The notes under the pieces were generated by a model. The model saw only the letters and a list, made by a program, of their open reading frames with translations, had not been told where the DNA came from and made no database searches. The position numbers and the translations under genes were made by a program. A stretch of DNA of 64,000 bases from Jhaorihella thermophila (GTDB taxonomy: Bacteria > Pseudomonadota > Alphaproteobacteria > Rhodobacterales > Rhodobacteraceae), in NCBI RefSeq assembly GCF_900108275.1, contig NZ_FNVD01000004.1:62001-126000 (forward strand), read 5' to 3'. This document shows positions 57,301 to 64,000 of this stretch, piece by piece (the stretch's first letter is position 1; every line of letters starts with the position of its first letter).

Positions 57301-57534
57301 GAAGCGGCCATCGAAGCCTATGACGCGATGGGGGTGTTCATCCACCGCACGGTGCAACTGGTGTTGCTGTCGGAAATCGCGCGGCTCGGGGGCGACCTGC
57401 GCGCGGCACGCGACTGGCTGGAAGAAGCGCGTGCACTGGGAAACCGCACGGGCGAGCGTCAGTGGTTCGGCGTGATCGACGATCGTCTGGCGGCGCTTTT
57501 CGGACCGAGAGCGGTTTCACAGCCCGGCCGGTGA
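54394..57534 (+). CDS. SAM domain / class III adenylate-guanylate cyclase / AAA ATPase / TPR protein
   Basis: The 1046-residue multidomain protein has an N-terminal sterile alpha motif (about 5-65), a class III cyclase domain (about 80-260) with metal Asp residues D89 (FCDLVGST) and D133 (ILGDGVLACFGY) and the NVAQRI asparagine/arginine motif, a signal-transduction ATPase with P-loop GPAGIGKS at 310-317, and TPR-like repeats in the last 350 residues. It should make cAMP or cGMP in response to an unknown signal and is cytosolic. It follows tfuA by 94 bp and may not belong to that operon. A cNMP-binding protein lies in the hydrogenase operon, but no link is shown. Confidence 0.85.
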   Translation: MSRQYNDLTAFLNQHDLGRYAELLETGGVDLSSLPLLTSNDFRELGLPLVARRRMVAAAATLAERPAAGRVKTTPHPGERRRLTVIFCDLVGSTELSVRLDPEDFADLVQHFTLSVTGAVERFDGHVAKILGDGVLACFGYPHAHEDDAERAVLASLDCLETISRTPFETDTGERIPVRARIGIHTGTVVVTAPGADGVSVEELMGNAPNVAQRIQVQAAPGEILTGDRTRGLAGDRFDYDQLEPRWLKGVEGPMKLYRVRRENPSRTRFDIRNNGTLTPLVGRQAEVDRLIGIWRETVAGRGRSVLVSGPAGIGKSRVSRAFLDGVRSEPKALVTLQCSPHHMGTPLFPVISRLSQHMDDLVTQGCANRAEALAAWLDRAGMDDPCNRALAASLLSIDLAGTVAPLDMSPRQKLEETLLLLVDHAEAVARHTPVLLWVEDCHWADPTTLSLLRLCQHRLARARIMMLVTFRAEREPPPHDRFDTHLELAALAAGALGELIDNAARPAAVPDGARQTIIRRSEGLPLFAEELTKSVVRRLESSSEGQAGAEVPQNWEVPESLVDSLAARLDALPTAKQLAQVAAAIGREVDRTLLRRVSGYGRDRFDRAIAELFEAQMIRSPARSDPERLIFGHALIQDVAYQLMLRRDRRAIHARIVEVMEQGGGDMPPPLPEVLAHHFEAAQQPERAAQCLLDAGLAAVRRSANTEALVHLERALKLVTGKTRISRSRAMELELQIRNMIGTPLIATHGYTSKATVRAFQRAEEIALELGDDPSRFHALFGLWGYRWMAGHLDRSLGVARDMLDLAERIDADEALILAHRCVGSSHWIMGDFDRALAHLDWVIGKTIDTDTSELAGRYAVCPCVVAQVLGGYGMWLQGRREEGLRRVSDGLARAQSMNHAYSLALAHSMLGGLAVLSGDQDALGVHAEALCRIGKERRFPYWLHYGQMLWGLLVAQRGDVDAGRVLIEAAIEAYDAMGVFIHRTVQLVLLSEIARLGGDLRAARDWLEEARALGNRTGERQWFGVIDDRLAALFGPRAVSQPGR

Positions 57535-57605
57535 GCGCGGCCGCGCACTCGCCATCGCCGGTGCCACGCGCTAGACAGGATTTCGCGGCATCGGGAGGAG
57601 CAACA

Positions 57606-58805
57606 ATGGCGCCAGACAGCAATCCCTTTGCCATGCCGCTTGAGCATGTTCAGGTGCAACCGGCTGGGGGCAACGCCGCGCAGCGCGTGATCGGCCCGCG
57701 GGACTTTGCCGCCGCGTGGGCCGAGATCACCGCGTGGGAAGGCTACGCGCCCACGCCGCTGGTGCCCCTGCCGGGACTTGCGGCATGCATTGGCGTGGCG
57801 GCGCTCCACTACAAGGACGAAGGTCCACGTTTCGGTCTGGGCAGTTTCAAGGCGCTGGGTGGCTCCTACGCAGCGCTGCGCGTGCTGGCTCGGGAGATAT
57901 CGCGGCAGTTGGGGCGCAAGGTGCCGCTAGCCGAGATCCGCCAGCGCCGCCACCGCGATGCCTGTGCGGCGATCACGCTGGTCTCGGCCACCGACGGCAA
58001 TCACGGCCGATCGCTGGCCTGGGGCTGTCGGCGCTTCGGCGCGCGCTGCCGGATCTACATCCACGCCGAGGTGAGCGAAGGCCGCGCCGCCGCGATGCGC
58101 GCGCTCGGCGCCGAGGTGATCCGCATCGACGGCGACTATGACGCATCGGTGCGCCAAGCGCGGGAAGAGGCCGAAGCAAACGGCTGGTTCGTGGTCTCCG
58201 ACACGTCGTGGGAAGGCTACACCGATCCGCCGCGCGACGTGATGGCGGGCTATGGCGTGATGACGCGTGAGATATGCGCCGCGCTGCCGGTGCCGCCGAC
58301 CCATGTCTTTCTGCAAGGCGGGGTGGGAGGGTTGGCGGCCGCAGTCGCGGCCGGGTTGCGCCAGCATTACGGGGCGGACAGCCCCCGCGTGGTGATCGTC
58401 GAACCGGACCGCGCCGCCTGCCTTTTCGAAAGCGCGCGCAATGGCCGCCCCACCGCAGTGGCGATCGAGGAAGAAACCATCATGGCCGGGCTGTCCTGCG
58501 GCGAGCCGTCGGAAATGGCCTGGGAAATCCTGCGCGAAGAGGCGCGCGACTTTCTCACCATCCCCGATGCGCTGATCCCGCCCACGGTGCGTCTGCTGGC
58601 CCGTTGCGAGACGGGCGATCCGGCGGTGCGTGCCGGCGAAAGCGCCGTTGCCGGATTGGCCGCGCTGATCGCGGCGCGCAAATCGAAGGCGCTGTCCGTT
58701 GCGCTCGGGCTGGATGCGGCGTCTCGCGTGCTGCTGATCGGATCCGAGGGCGTGACCGACCCGGACATCTTCGCCGCGATCATGGAGGGCGAAGATGCCG
58801 CCTGA
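57606..58805 (+). CDS. diaminopropionate ammonia-lyase family PLP enzyme
   Basis: The 399-residue fold-type II PLP enzyme has the Schiff-base lysine in FGLGSFKALGGSYA, the substrate loop SATDGNHGRSLAW, and a phosphate-binding GGVGGLAAA. It matches YgeX/DpaL, which breaks 2,3-diaminopropionate into pyruvate and ammonia. The start at 57606 follows a strong SD (GGGAGGAG). It overlaps the next gene by 11 bp, and its neighbours (M24 peptidase, racemase-like) suggest breakdown of an amino-acid-like compound. Confidence 0.85.
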   Translation: MAPDSNPFAMPLEHVQVQPAGGNAAQRVIGPRDFAAAWAEITAWEGYAPTPLVPLPGLAACIGVAALHYKDEGPRFGLGSFKALGGSYAALRVLAREISRQLGRKVPLAEIRQRRHRDACAAITLVSATDGNHGRSLAWGCRRFGARCRIYIHAEVSEGRAAAMRALGAEVIRIDGDYDASVRQAREEAEANGWFVVSDTSWEGYTDPPRDVMAGYGVMTREICAALPVPPTHVFLQGGVGGLAAAVAAGLRQHYGADSPRVVIVEPDRAACLFESARNGRPTAVAIEEETIMAGLSCGEPSEMAWEILREEARDFLTIPDALIPPTVRLLARCETGDPAVRAGESAVAGLAALIAARKSKALSVALGLDAASRVLLIGSEGVTDPDIFAAIMEGEDAA

Positions 58806-59967
58806 GGCGCCCCCACGCGGCTTTGCCGAGGCCGAGTTTGCTGCCCGAATGGCACGCGCGCAGGCGATGATGGCCGAACAGGGGCTCGCGGGGTTGTTGC
58901 TGACCACCGAAGCCGAACTGCGGTATTTCAGCGGTTTCCATACCCTGTTCTGGCAAAGCCCGACGCGGCCGTGGTTTCTGTTCGTGCCCGCCGAGGGCAG
59001 GCCTGTGGCCGTGATCCCCGAGATCGGCGCCGCGCTGATGCGCCGGACATGGGTGCGGGACATTCGCAGCTGGAGCGCGCCTGCGCCGGACGATGACGGG
59101 GTGTCGCTGCTGGTGGAACTGCTGGCGCCGCTTGCGGGGCAGGGGGCGGCCATCGGCATCCCCAAAGGGCACGAAACCCACCTGCGGATGCCGCTTGGCG
59201 ATTTCGAACGGCTGGTGGCGGCGCTGCCGGGGTTGAGGGTGGCCGACTGCACCGACCTGATCCGCCGGCTGCGCATGGTGAAATCCTAAGCCGAAATTGC
59301 CAAGATCGCCCATATCTGCGCCATCGGCTCGAGCGTCTTCGCCGAATTGCCGGAGCTGGCGCATGAAGGCCAGCCGCTTGAGGAGCTGTTCCGCGCCTTC
59401 CGCATCGCCGCGCTGGAGCAGGGGGCGGATGACGTGCCCTATCTGGTCGGCGGGGCGGATCGGGGCGGCTATCATGACGTGATCTCGCCGCCTTCGCGCC
59501 GGCCGCTGCAGGCGGGCGACATCCTGATGCCGGACACCGGCGCCATATGGGACGGCTATTTCTGCGATTTCGACCGCAATTTTGCCATCGGCCGCGCCGA
59601 CGAACTGTCGCGGAGAGTCCATGACGTGCTGTGGCGCGCCACCGAAGCGGGGATCGAGGCCGCCCGTCCCGGCGCCACCTGCCGCGAACTGTTCGAGGCG
59701 ATGCGCGCGGTGACGTCCGAGATGGACCCCGGCGGCGGAGATGTGGGCCGGTTCGGTCACGGGCTGGGGATGCAGCTGACCGAATGGCCGTCGATCGCCG
59801 CCTTTGACGAAACGGTGATCGAAGAGGGCATGGTGCTGACGCTGGAGCCTTCGCTGTCCTATGGCGACGGGCGGATCATGGTGCACGAGGAAAACATCGT
59901 GGTGCGCGCCGACGGCCCGCAGTTGCTGACCGCGCGCGCCGCGCCCGAGCTGCCGGTGATCGCATGA
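58795..59967 (+). pseudogene. M24 family (Xaa-Pro aminopeptidase-like) metallopeptidase with an in-frame stop
   Basis: One continuous frame reads a full creatinase/Xaa-Pro peptidase of 390 codons except for TAA at 59287-59289 (codon 165), between RLRMVKS and AEIAKIAHI, exactly at the linker joining the N-terminal and catalytic domains; relatives have Glu there (KSEAEI). The catalytic half has the metal ligands: Asp in PDTGAIWDGYFCDFDRNF, His in FGHGLGMQL, Glu in EGMVLTLEP and MVHEENIV. A single G-to-T change of GAA or GAG explains the stop. It may be a recent inactivation or an error. It overlaps both neighbours. Confidence 0.75.
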
Positions 59968-60716
59968 AACTGCCCTTTGACACCGATGCCGGCATCGGCA
60001 CCCGCGCCACCCTGGGCGTGATCGTTCTGGAAACCGACGAAACGCTGGAGCCCGAATTCGCCCGCATGATGGCGCTCGATGGCGTGGCGCTTTACCACAG
60101 CCGGATCCCGATGGCGCCCGAGGTGCGCCCCGACACCCTGGCGCGGATGGAGGCGGATCTGCCGGCCGCGGCGCGGCTGTTGCCGTCTGCGCCGGCCTTC
60201 GACGTGATCGGCTATGGCTGCACCTCTGCGGCGACGGTGATCGGGTCGGATGCGGTGGCGCGGGCCATCCAGGAGGTTTTTTCACGGGTGCGGGTCACCG
60301 ATCCGCTGGCTGCGATCATCGCCGCCGGACAGGCGCTGGGAGTGCGGCGGCTGGGGTTTCTCACGCCCTATGTGCCGCAGGTGTCGGCGCAGATGCGGGA
60401 CAGGCTGGCGGATGCGGGGTTCGAAATCGCGGACTTCGGGTCGTTCGAGGAAGGTGACGATCGCGTGGTGGCGCGGATCGCGCCGGCGTCGATCGACCGT
60501 GGCGCGCGGCAGGTGGCGGCGGGCGCTGAGGCCGTCGTGATCGCCTGCACCAACCTGCGCTGTCTGCCGGTGATCCCGCGAATCGAGGCCGCGACCGGCG
60601 TGCCGGTGATCGCCAGCAACCTGGCGCTCGGCTGGCACATGCTGCGGCTGGCGGGAGTCGGGGATTGCCTGCCGCAATTCGGGCGACTGTTTGCGACGCA
60701 GCTGGCGGCGGACTGA
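59964..60716 (+). CDS. Asp/Glu racemase superfamily protein (maleate isomerase/EutA-like)
   Basis: The 250-residue protein has the two catalytic cysteine regions of the family: GYGCTSAATVIG and VIACTNLRCLPVIP. It resembles maleate isomerase and arylmalonate decarboxylase, and EutA of ectoine degradation. Its start overlaps the M24 gene stop (ATGA). With the diaminopropionate lyase and M24 peptidase it forms a three-gene catabolic operon that looks like an ectoine-utilisation set, but ectoine itself is not proven. Confidence 0.8.
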   Translation: MKLPFDTDAGIGTRATLGVIVLETDETLEPEFARMMALDGVALYHSRIPMAPEVRPDTLARMEADLPAAARLLPSAPAFDVIGYGCTSAATVIGSDAVARAIQEVFSRVRVTDPLAAIIAAGQALGVRRLGFLTPYVPQVSAQMRDRLADAGFEIADFGSFEEGDDRVVARIAPASIDRGARQVAAGAEAVVIACTNLRCLPVIPRIEAATGVPVIASNLALGWHMLRLAGVGDCLPQFGRLFATQLAAD

Positions 60717-60729
60717 ACGGGGCGGGCAA

Positions 60730-60796
60730 GGGGGCGCTGCCCCCGTCCGCGCGAGCGCGGACTCCCCCGGGGTATTTCCGGACCAGAAAGAAGCGA
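60730..60796 (-). repeat. Rhodobacterales intergenic repeat, long form with two hairpins (copy C)
   Basis: Two stable hairpins (GGGGGC-GCT-GCCCCC at 60730-60744 and GTCCGCGC-GA-GCGCGGAC at 60745-60762) precede CCCCCGGGGTATTTCCGGAC and CAGAAAGAAGCG. The last part is the reverse complement of the core in copies A and B. It follows the racemase stop by 13 bp and may help end that transcript. Confidence 0.65.
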
Positions 60797-60944
60797 AACG
60801 AGAGGCAGTCCCGGCGATGAAGGAACAGCGTCTGGGCGGCGGCGTTCCGGGATCAAGGGTTTTGGTTTGTTTTTTCTGCGTGATCGGACAATGATGTAGT
60901 TATTCGTTGCGTCGTTTTCCTCAGCCATTCGGGAGTTGCTGCAG

Positions 60945-62093
60945 GTGCTTTTCAAGGAAGGCGGCGTTCGAACGCCATTGTCGATTTTCGGACAGGTGCT
61001 TTTGGGATTGGCGGCGGTTTTGTCATCGCCAGCGTTGGCGCAGGATGCCGCGCCCCCCAAGGTGGTGGTCTCGGCCGCCCATGTCGAGGACATCACCGAC
61101 GAAGCCAGCTTCATCGGCCGGGTCGAGGCGATCGACAAGGTGGACATAGTCGCCCGCGTGCAGGGGTTCCTGAAGGAACGGCTGGTCGAGGACGGGGCCG
61201 AGGTCGAAAAGGGCGATCTGCTGTTCAGGATCGAGCCGGATCTTTACGAGGCCACGCTGGCCGCGCGCCGGGCCGATCTGGATCGCGCCAGGGCCAATCT
61301 GGAACTGGCAAAGGTTGAACTGGCGTGAAAACTTGAGCTGCTCGCGCGCGGGTCCACGCCACAATCCGAGGTGGACGTGGCGCGCGCCAACGAACTGGTG
61401 GCCGAGGCGGCGATCAAGTCCGCCGAGGCGGCCATTCGGCAGGCCGAGCTGGACCTGAGCTATACCGAAATTCACGCGCCGTTTTCGGGGCGCATCGGCC
61501 GGATCAACGTCAGCGAGGGCGAAGTGGTCGGGCCGACGACGGGGCCGCTGGTGACGCTGGTGCGGGAACGTCCCGTTCACGTCGCCTTTTCGCTGAGCGA
61601 AAAGCAGTTCATCACCGTGCTGGAACATCTGGGCGAAACGCCGGAGACGCTGGCGCGTTCGGACCGGTCCCCGGAGGTTCGTGTGACCCTGCCCAACGGG
61701 TCGGATCTGGACGAAACCGGGCAGGTGGATTTCGTGGAGAACCGCATCGACCCGCGCACCGGCGCGATCGCCGTCCGGGCGCAGTTTCCCAATGACAGCA
61801 GATTGCTGGTGGACGGTGCCTTTGTCACCGTGCGGATCCTGGCCTTTGAGCCCGAACAGAAGCTGCTGATCCCGCAGGCGGCGCTGCAGCGCGACCAGCA
61901 GGGGCCGTTCGTGCTGGTGGTGAACGACCAGCAGATGGTCGAACAGCGCTATGTCAAGACCGGCCGCGCGGTCGAGACCGAGATCATCGTGGAAGAGGGG
62001 CTGAACCCCGGCGACGAGGTGATCGTCGAAGGTCTGCAGCGCGTGCGCCCCGGCGTGCCGGTGTCCAAGGTCGCGGCGGACGGCGGGAACTGA
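60945..62093 (+). pseudogene. RND efflux periplasmic adaptor (AcrA/MexA-like) with an in-frame stop
   Basis: One frame encodes a full membrane-fusion protein of about 382 codons except for TGA at 61326-61328 (codon 128), between AKVELA and KLELLARGST, where relatives carry Arg (CGA to TGA is one C-to-T change). An N-terminal signal (VLLGLAAVLSSPALAQ), a lipoyl-type segment (VDIVARVQGFLKERLVEDGA), the coiled-coil hairpin (ANLELAKVEL, then ARANELVAEAAIKSAEAAI) and the barrel domain are present. The GTG at 60945 was chosen for its GGAG at 60932-60935; TTG at 60936 or 60978 are alternatives. The pump gene begins 4 bp after its stop. Confidence 0.75.
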
Positions 62094-62097
62094 GCGC

Positions 62098-64000
62098 ATG
62101 TTTTCCACGATCTTCATCAATCGTCCGAAACTTGCGCTCGTGATCTCGCTGGTGCTGACAGTGATGGGCGCGATCGGCTATGTCGCGCTGCCCGTGGCGC
62201 AGTTCCCGGACATCAGCCCGCCGGTGGTCAACGTTTCGGCCAACTATACCGGGGCAAGCTCGGAAACCGTCGAGAACGCCGTCGCCGCGCCGATCGAGGC
62301 GCAGGTGAACGGGGTGGACGACATGCTCTACATGACCTCCACCTCCTCCGACAATGGCGGCTATTCGCTGAACGTCACCTTCGAGGTGGGCACCGATCCC
62401 GACATCGCCTCGGTCAACGTGCAGAACCGCGTGGCGCAGGCGATGGCGACCCTGCCGACCGAGGTGACGGCCTCGGGCGTGGTCACGCAGAAGGCATCCA
62501 CCAACATGCTGCTGGTGGTGACGTTGACCTCGCCGGGGGGCACCTATGACGACGTGTTCCTGGCCAACTATGCCTCGATCAACATTCGCGACGCGCTGGC
62601 GCGAGTGGCTGGCGTGGGCAAGGCCGATGTGCTGACGGATCTGAAATACGCGATGCGGGTCTGGATGGATCCCGACAGGATGGCGGCGCTGGGTCTGGCG
62701 CCTTCGGACGTGATCGGCGCGATCCGCGACCAGAATGCCGAGGTTTCCGCCGGTCAGGTCGGCGCCCCGCCGCTGCCCGAGGACCAGACCTTTCAATACA
62801 CGGTCAAGGCCAAGGGGCGGCTGGATACGCCCGAAGAGTTCGAGAACATCGTCATCCGCACCGGCGAGGCCGGAGCGGTGGTTCGGCTGAAGGACATCGC
62901 CAAGGTCGAGCTGGGCTCGCAGTTCTATGCGGCCTCGGGCTGGTTCGATGGACAGCCGGCGGCGGTGATCGGGGCCTATCAGGCGCCGGGCGCCAATGCG
63001 CTGGCGGTGTCCGAGGCGGTGCGGGCCGAGCTGGAGCGCCTCTCGGCCGCCTTCCCCAACGACGTGGAATATGCGGTGCCCTTCGATTCCACGGATTTCG
63101 TGGAACAGTCGATGAGTGACGTGATCCCCACGCTGATGATGACCTTTGTTCTGGTGGTCTCGGTGGTGTTCCTGTTCCTGGGCAGCGTGCGCGCCACGAT
63201 CATTCCGGCGGTGGCGATTCCGGTGTCGCTGATCGGCACCTTCGCCTTTCTGCTGATGTTCGGCATGTCGCTGAACACCGTGTCGCTGTTCGCGCTGGTG
63301 CTGGCGATCGGCATCGTGGTGGATGACGCGATCGTGGTGGTCGAGAACGTGGAACGCATCATCGCCGAAGAAGGGCTGAGTCCGCCCGAGGCCACGCGCA
63401 AGGCGATGGGCCAGATCACCGGGCCGGTGATCGCGACCACGCTGGTTCTGCTGGCAGTGTTCGTGCCGGTGACCTTCATGCCGGGCATGACGGGGCGGCT
63501 GTTTTCGCAATTCGCGGTGACGATTTCGACCGCGGTGCTGATCTCGTCGGTCAACGCGCTGACCTTGTCGCCGGCGCTGTGCGCTCTCGTGCTGAAACCG
63601 CGTTCGGGTCCGCCCAAGGGGCTGATCGCGATGTTCGAGGGCTTCATCGGCGGCATGCGCAGCGGTTACGTCGGCATCGTGCGGCGGCTGTTGCGGGTGC
63701 CGCTGCTGGGGCTGGCGATCATCGCCGCGCTGATGCTGGCCGGCGGGTCGATCTTCAACGCCACCTCCAAGGGCTTCATTCCGCTCGAGGACAACGGCTA
63801 TCTGTTCGTGGACGTGCAGCTGCCCGATGCGGCGACGCTGAGCCGGACCGAGGCGGTAACCGCCCGCGTGAACGAGCAGATCCGCGCCATCGACGGCGTG
63901 GCGAACACCGTGCTGGTCAACGGGTTCTCGATCCTGAACGGACTGAGCCCCAACGGAGCGATGATCATCGTGAACCTCGACAACTGGGATGACCGGCAGG
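62098..64000 (+). CDS. RND efflux pump permease (AcrB/MexB family), 3' end outside the window
   Basis: The frame is open from ATG 62098 to the window edge (634 codons), starting FSTIFINRPKLALVISLVL with the first membrane helix. Further visible: the porter domain, helices from about residue 340, and the proton-relay Asp pair in GIVVDDAIVVVENVER. It is a hydrophobe/amphiphile pump of the HAE1 type, driven by protons and working with an adaptor and TolC. Its adaptor gene carries an in-frame stop. Confidence 0.92.
   Translation, partial: MFSTIFINRPKLALVISLVLTVMGAIGYVALPVAQFPDISPPVVNVSANYTGASSETVENAVAAPIEAQVNGVDDMLYMTSTSSDNGGYSLNVTFEVGTDPDIASVNVQNRVAQAMATLPTEVTASGVVTQKASTNMLLVVTLTSPGGTYDDVFLANYASINIRDALARVAGVGKADVLTDLKYAMRVWMDPDRMAALGLAPSDVIGAIRDQNAEVSAGQVGAPPLPEDQTFQYTVKAKGRLDTPEEFENIVIRTGEAGAVVRLKDIAKVELGSQFYAASGWFDGQPAAVIGAYQAPGANALAVSEAVRAELERLSAAFPNDVEYAVPFDSTDFVEQSMSDVIPTLMMTFVLVVSVVFLFLGSVRATIIPAVAIPVSLIGTFAFLLMFGMSLNTVSLFALVLAIGIVVDDAIVVVENVERIIAEEGLSPPEATRKAMGQITGPVIATTLVLLAVFVPVTFMPGMTGRLFSQFAVTISTAVLISSVNALTLSPALCALVLKPRSGPPKGLIAMFEGFIGGMRSGYVGIVRRLLRVPLLGLAIIAALMLAGGSIFNATSKGFIPLEDNGYLFVDVQLPDAATLSRTEAVTARVNEQIRAIDGVANTVLVNGFSILNGLSPNGAMIIVNLDNWDDRQ

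Noticed and set aside
61326-61328. TGA in the RND adaptor as selenocysteine
   Set aside because: Relatives have Arg at this place and no SECIS-like element or redox motif is nearby; a nonsense change or error is simpler.

Overview
The window is high-GC DNA from an alphaproteobacterium, most likely a Rhodobacterales (Rhodobacter/Rhodovulum-like) chromosome. The hydrogenase gene order matches the Rhodobacter capsulatus hup/hyp locus almost gene for gene. FnrL-type TTGAN-N4-ATCAN sites and an intergenic repeat that I recall as common in Rhodobacterales fit the same group. No rRNA, CRISPR array, insertion sequence or replication origin was seen.

Layout. 1-2681: end of a carbohydrate/acid catabolic operon (Gfo/Idh/MocA tail, AroE-like, 3-hydroxyisobutyrate-dehydrogenase-like, SDR). 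2826-2899: tRNA-Cys. 3109-6720: a protein lysine acetyltransferase of the NDP-forming acyl-CoA-synthetase/GNAT type followed by a histone-deacetylase-like enzyme. 6762-8763: divergent merR and merA with a textbook 19-bp-spacer MerR promoter. 9132-14392: a group 3b NADP-linked [NiFe] hydrogenase operon with its own protease, HypC and a cNMP-binding-domain-only protein. 14489-17149: a disrupted P-type cation ATPase. 17237-38662 (all minus strand): hupTUV-hypF, hupSLEC and hupDFGHJK-hypAB-hupR-hypCDE-hoxX, i.e. sensor hydrogenase, membrane uptake hydrogenase and all maturation factors. 38903-41202: nucleotide-sugar epimerase and dehydrogenase. 41338-42783: cobQ. 43227-47404: ugpBAEC glycerol-3-phosphate transporter behind a Pho-box-like array. 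47492-50628: a USP-like protein and a Lon-related protease. 50743-54299: a candidate RiPP locus (heme-oxygenase-like diiron enzyme, 72-residue peptide, YcaO, TfuA). 54394-57534: SAM/adenylate cyclase/ATPase/TPR protein. 57606-60716: diaminopropionate ammonia-lyase, a stop-interrupted M24 peptidase and an Asp/Glu racemase-family protein. 60945-64000: a stop-interrupted RND adaptor and the start of its pump.

How the genes work together. Three [NiFe] hydrogenases lie within 30 kb: a cytoplasmic NADP(H)-linked enzyme, a membrane-bound respiratory enzyme whose small subunit carries the six cysteines of an oxygen-tolerant [4Fe-3S] cluster, and the HupUV sensor that acts through HupT and HupR. A terminator separates hupSLEC from the accessory genes, and a palindrome of the HupR type lies in front of the second unit.

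The most novel-looking locus is the peptide-YcaO-TfuA group. The peptide has no Cys and no Ser, so azole formation is unlikely, and backbone thioamidation (the known job of YcaO-TfuA pairs) is the better hypothesis. Three genes (P-type ATPase, M24 peptidase, RND adaptor) carry frameshifts or in-frame stops. I cannot tell decay from sequencing error without reads.
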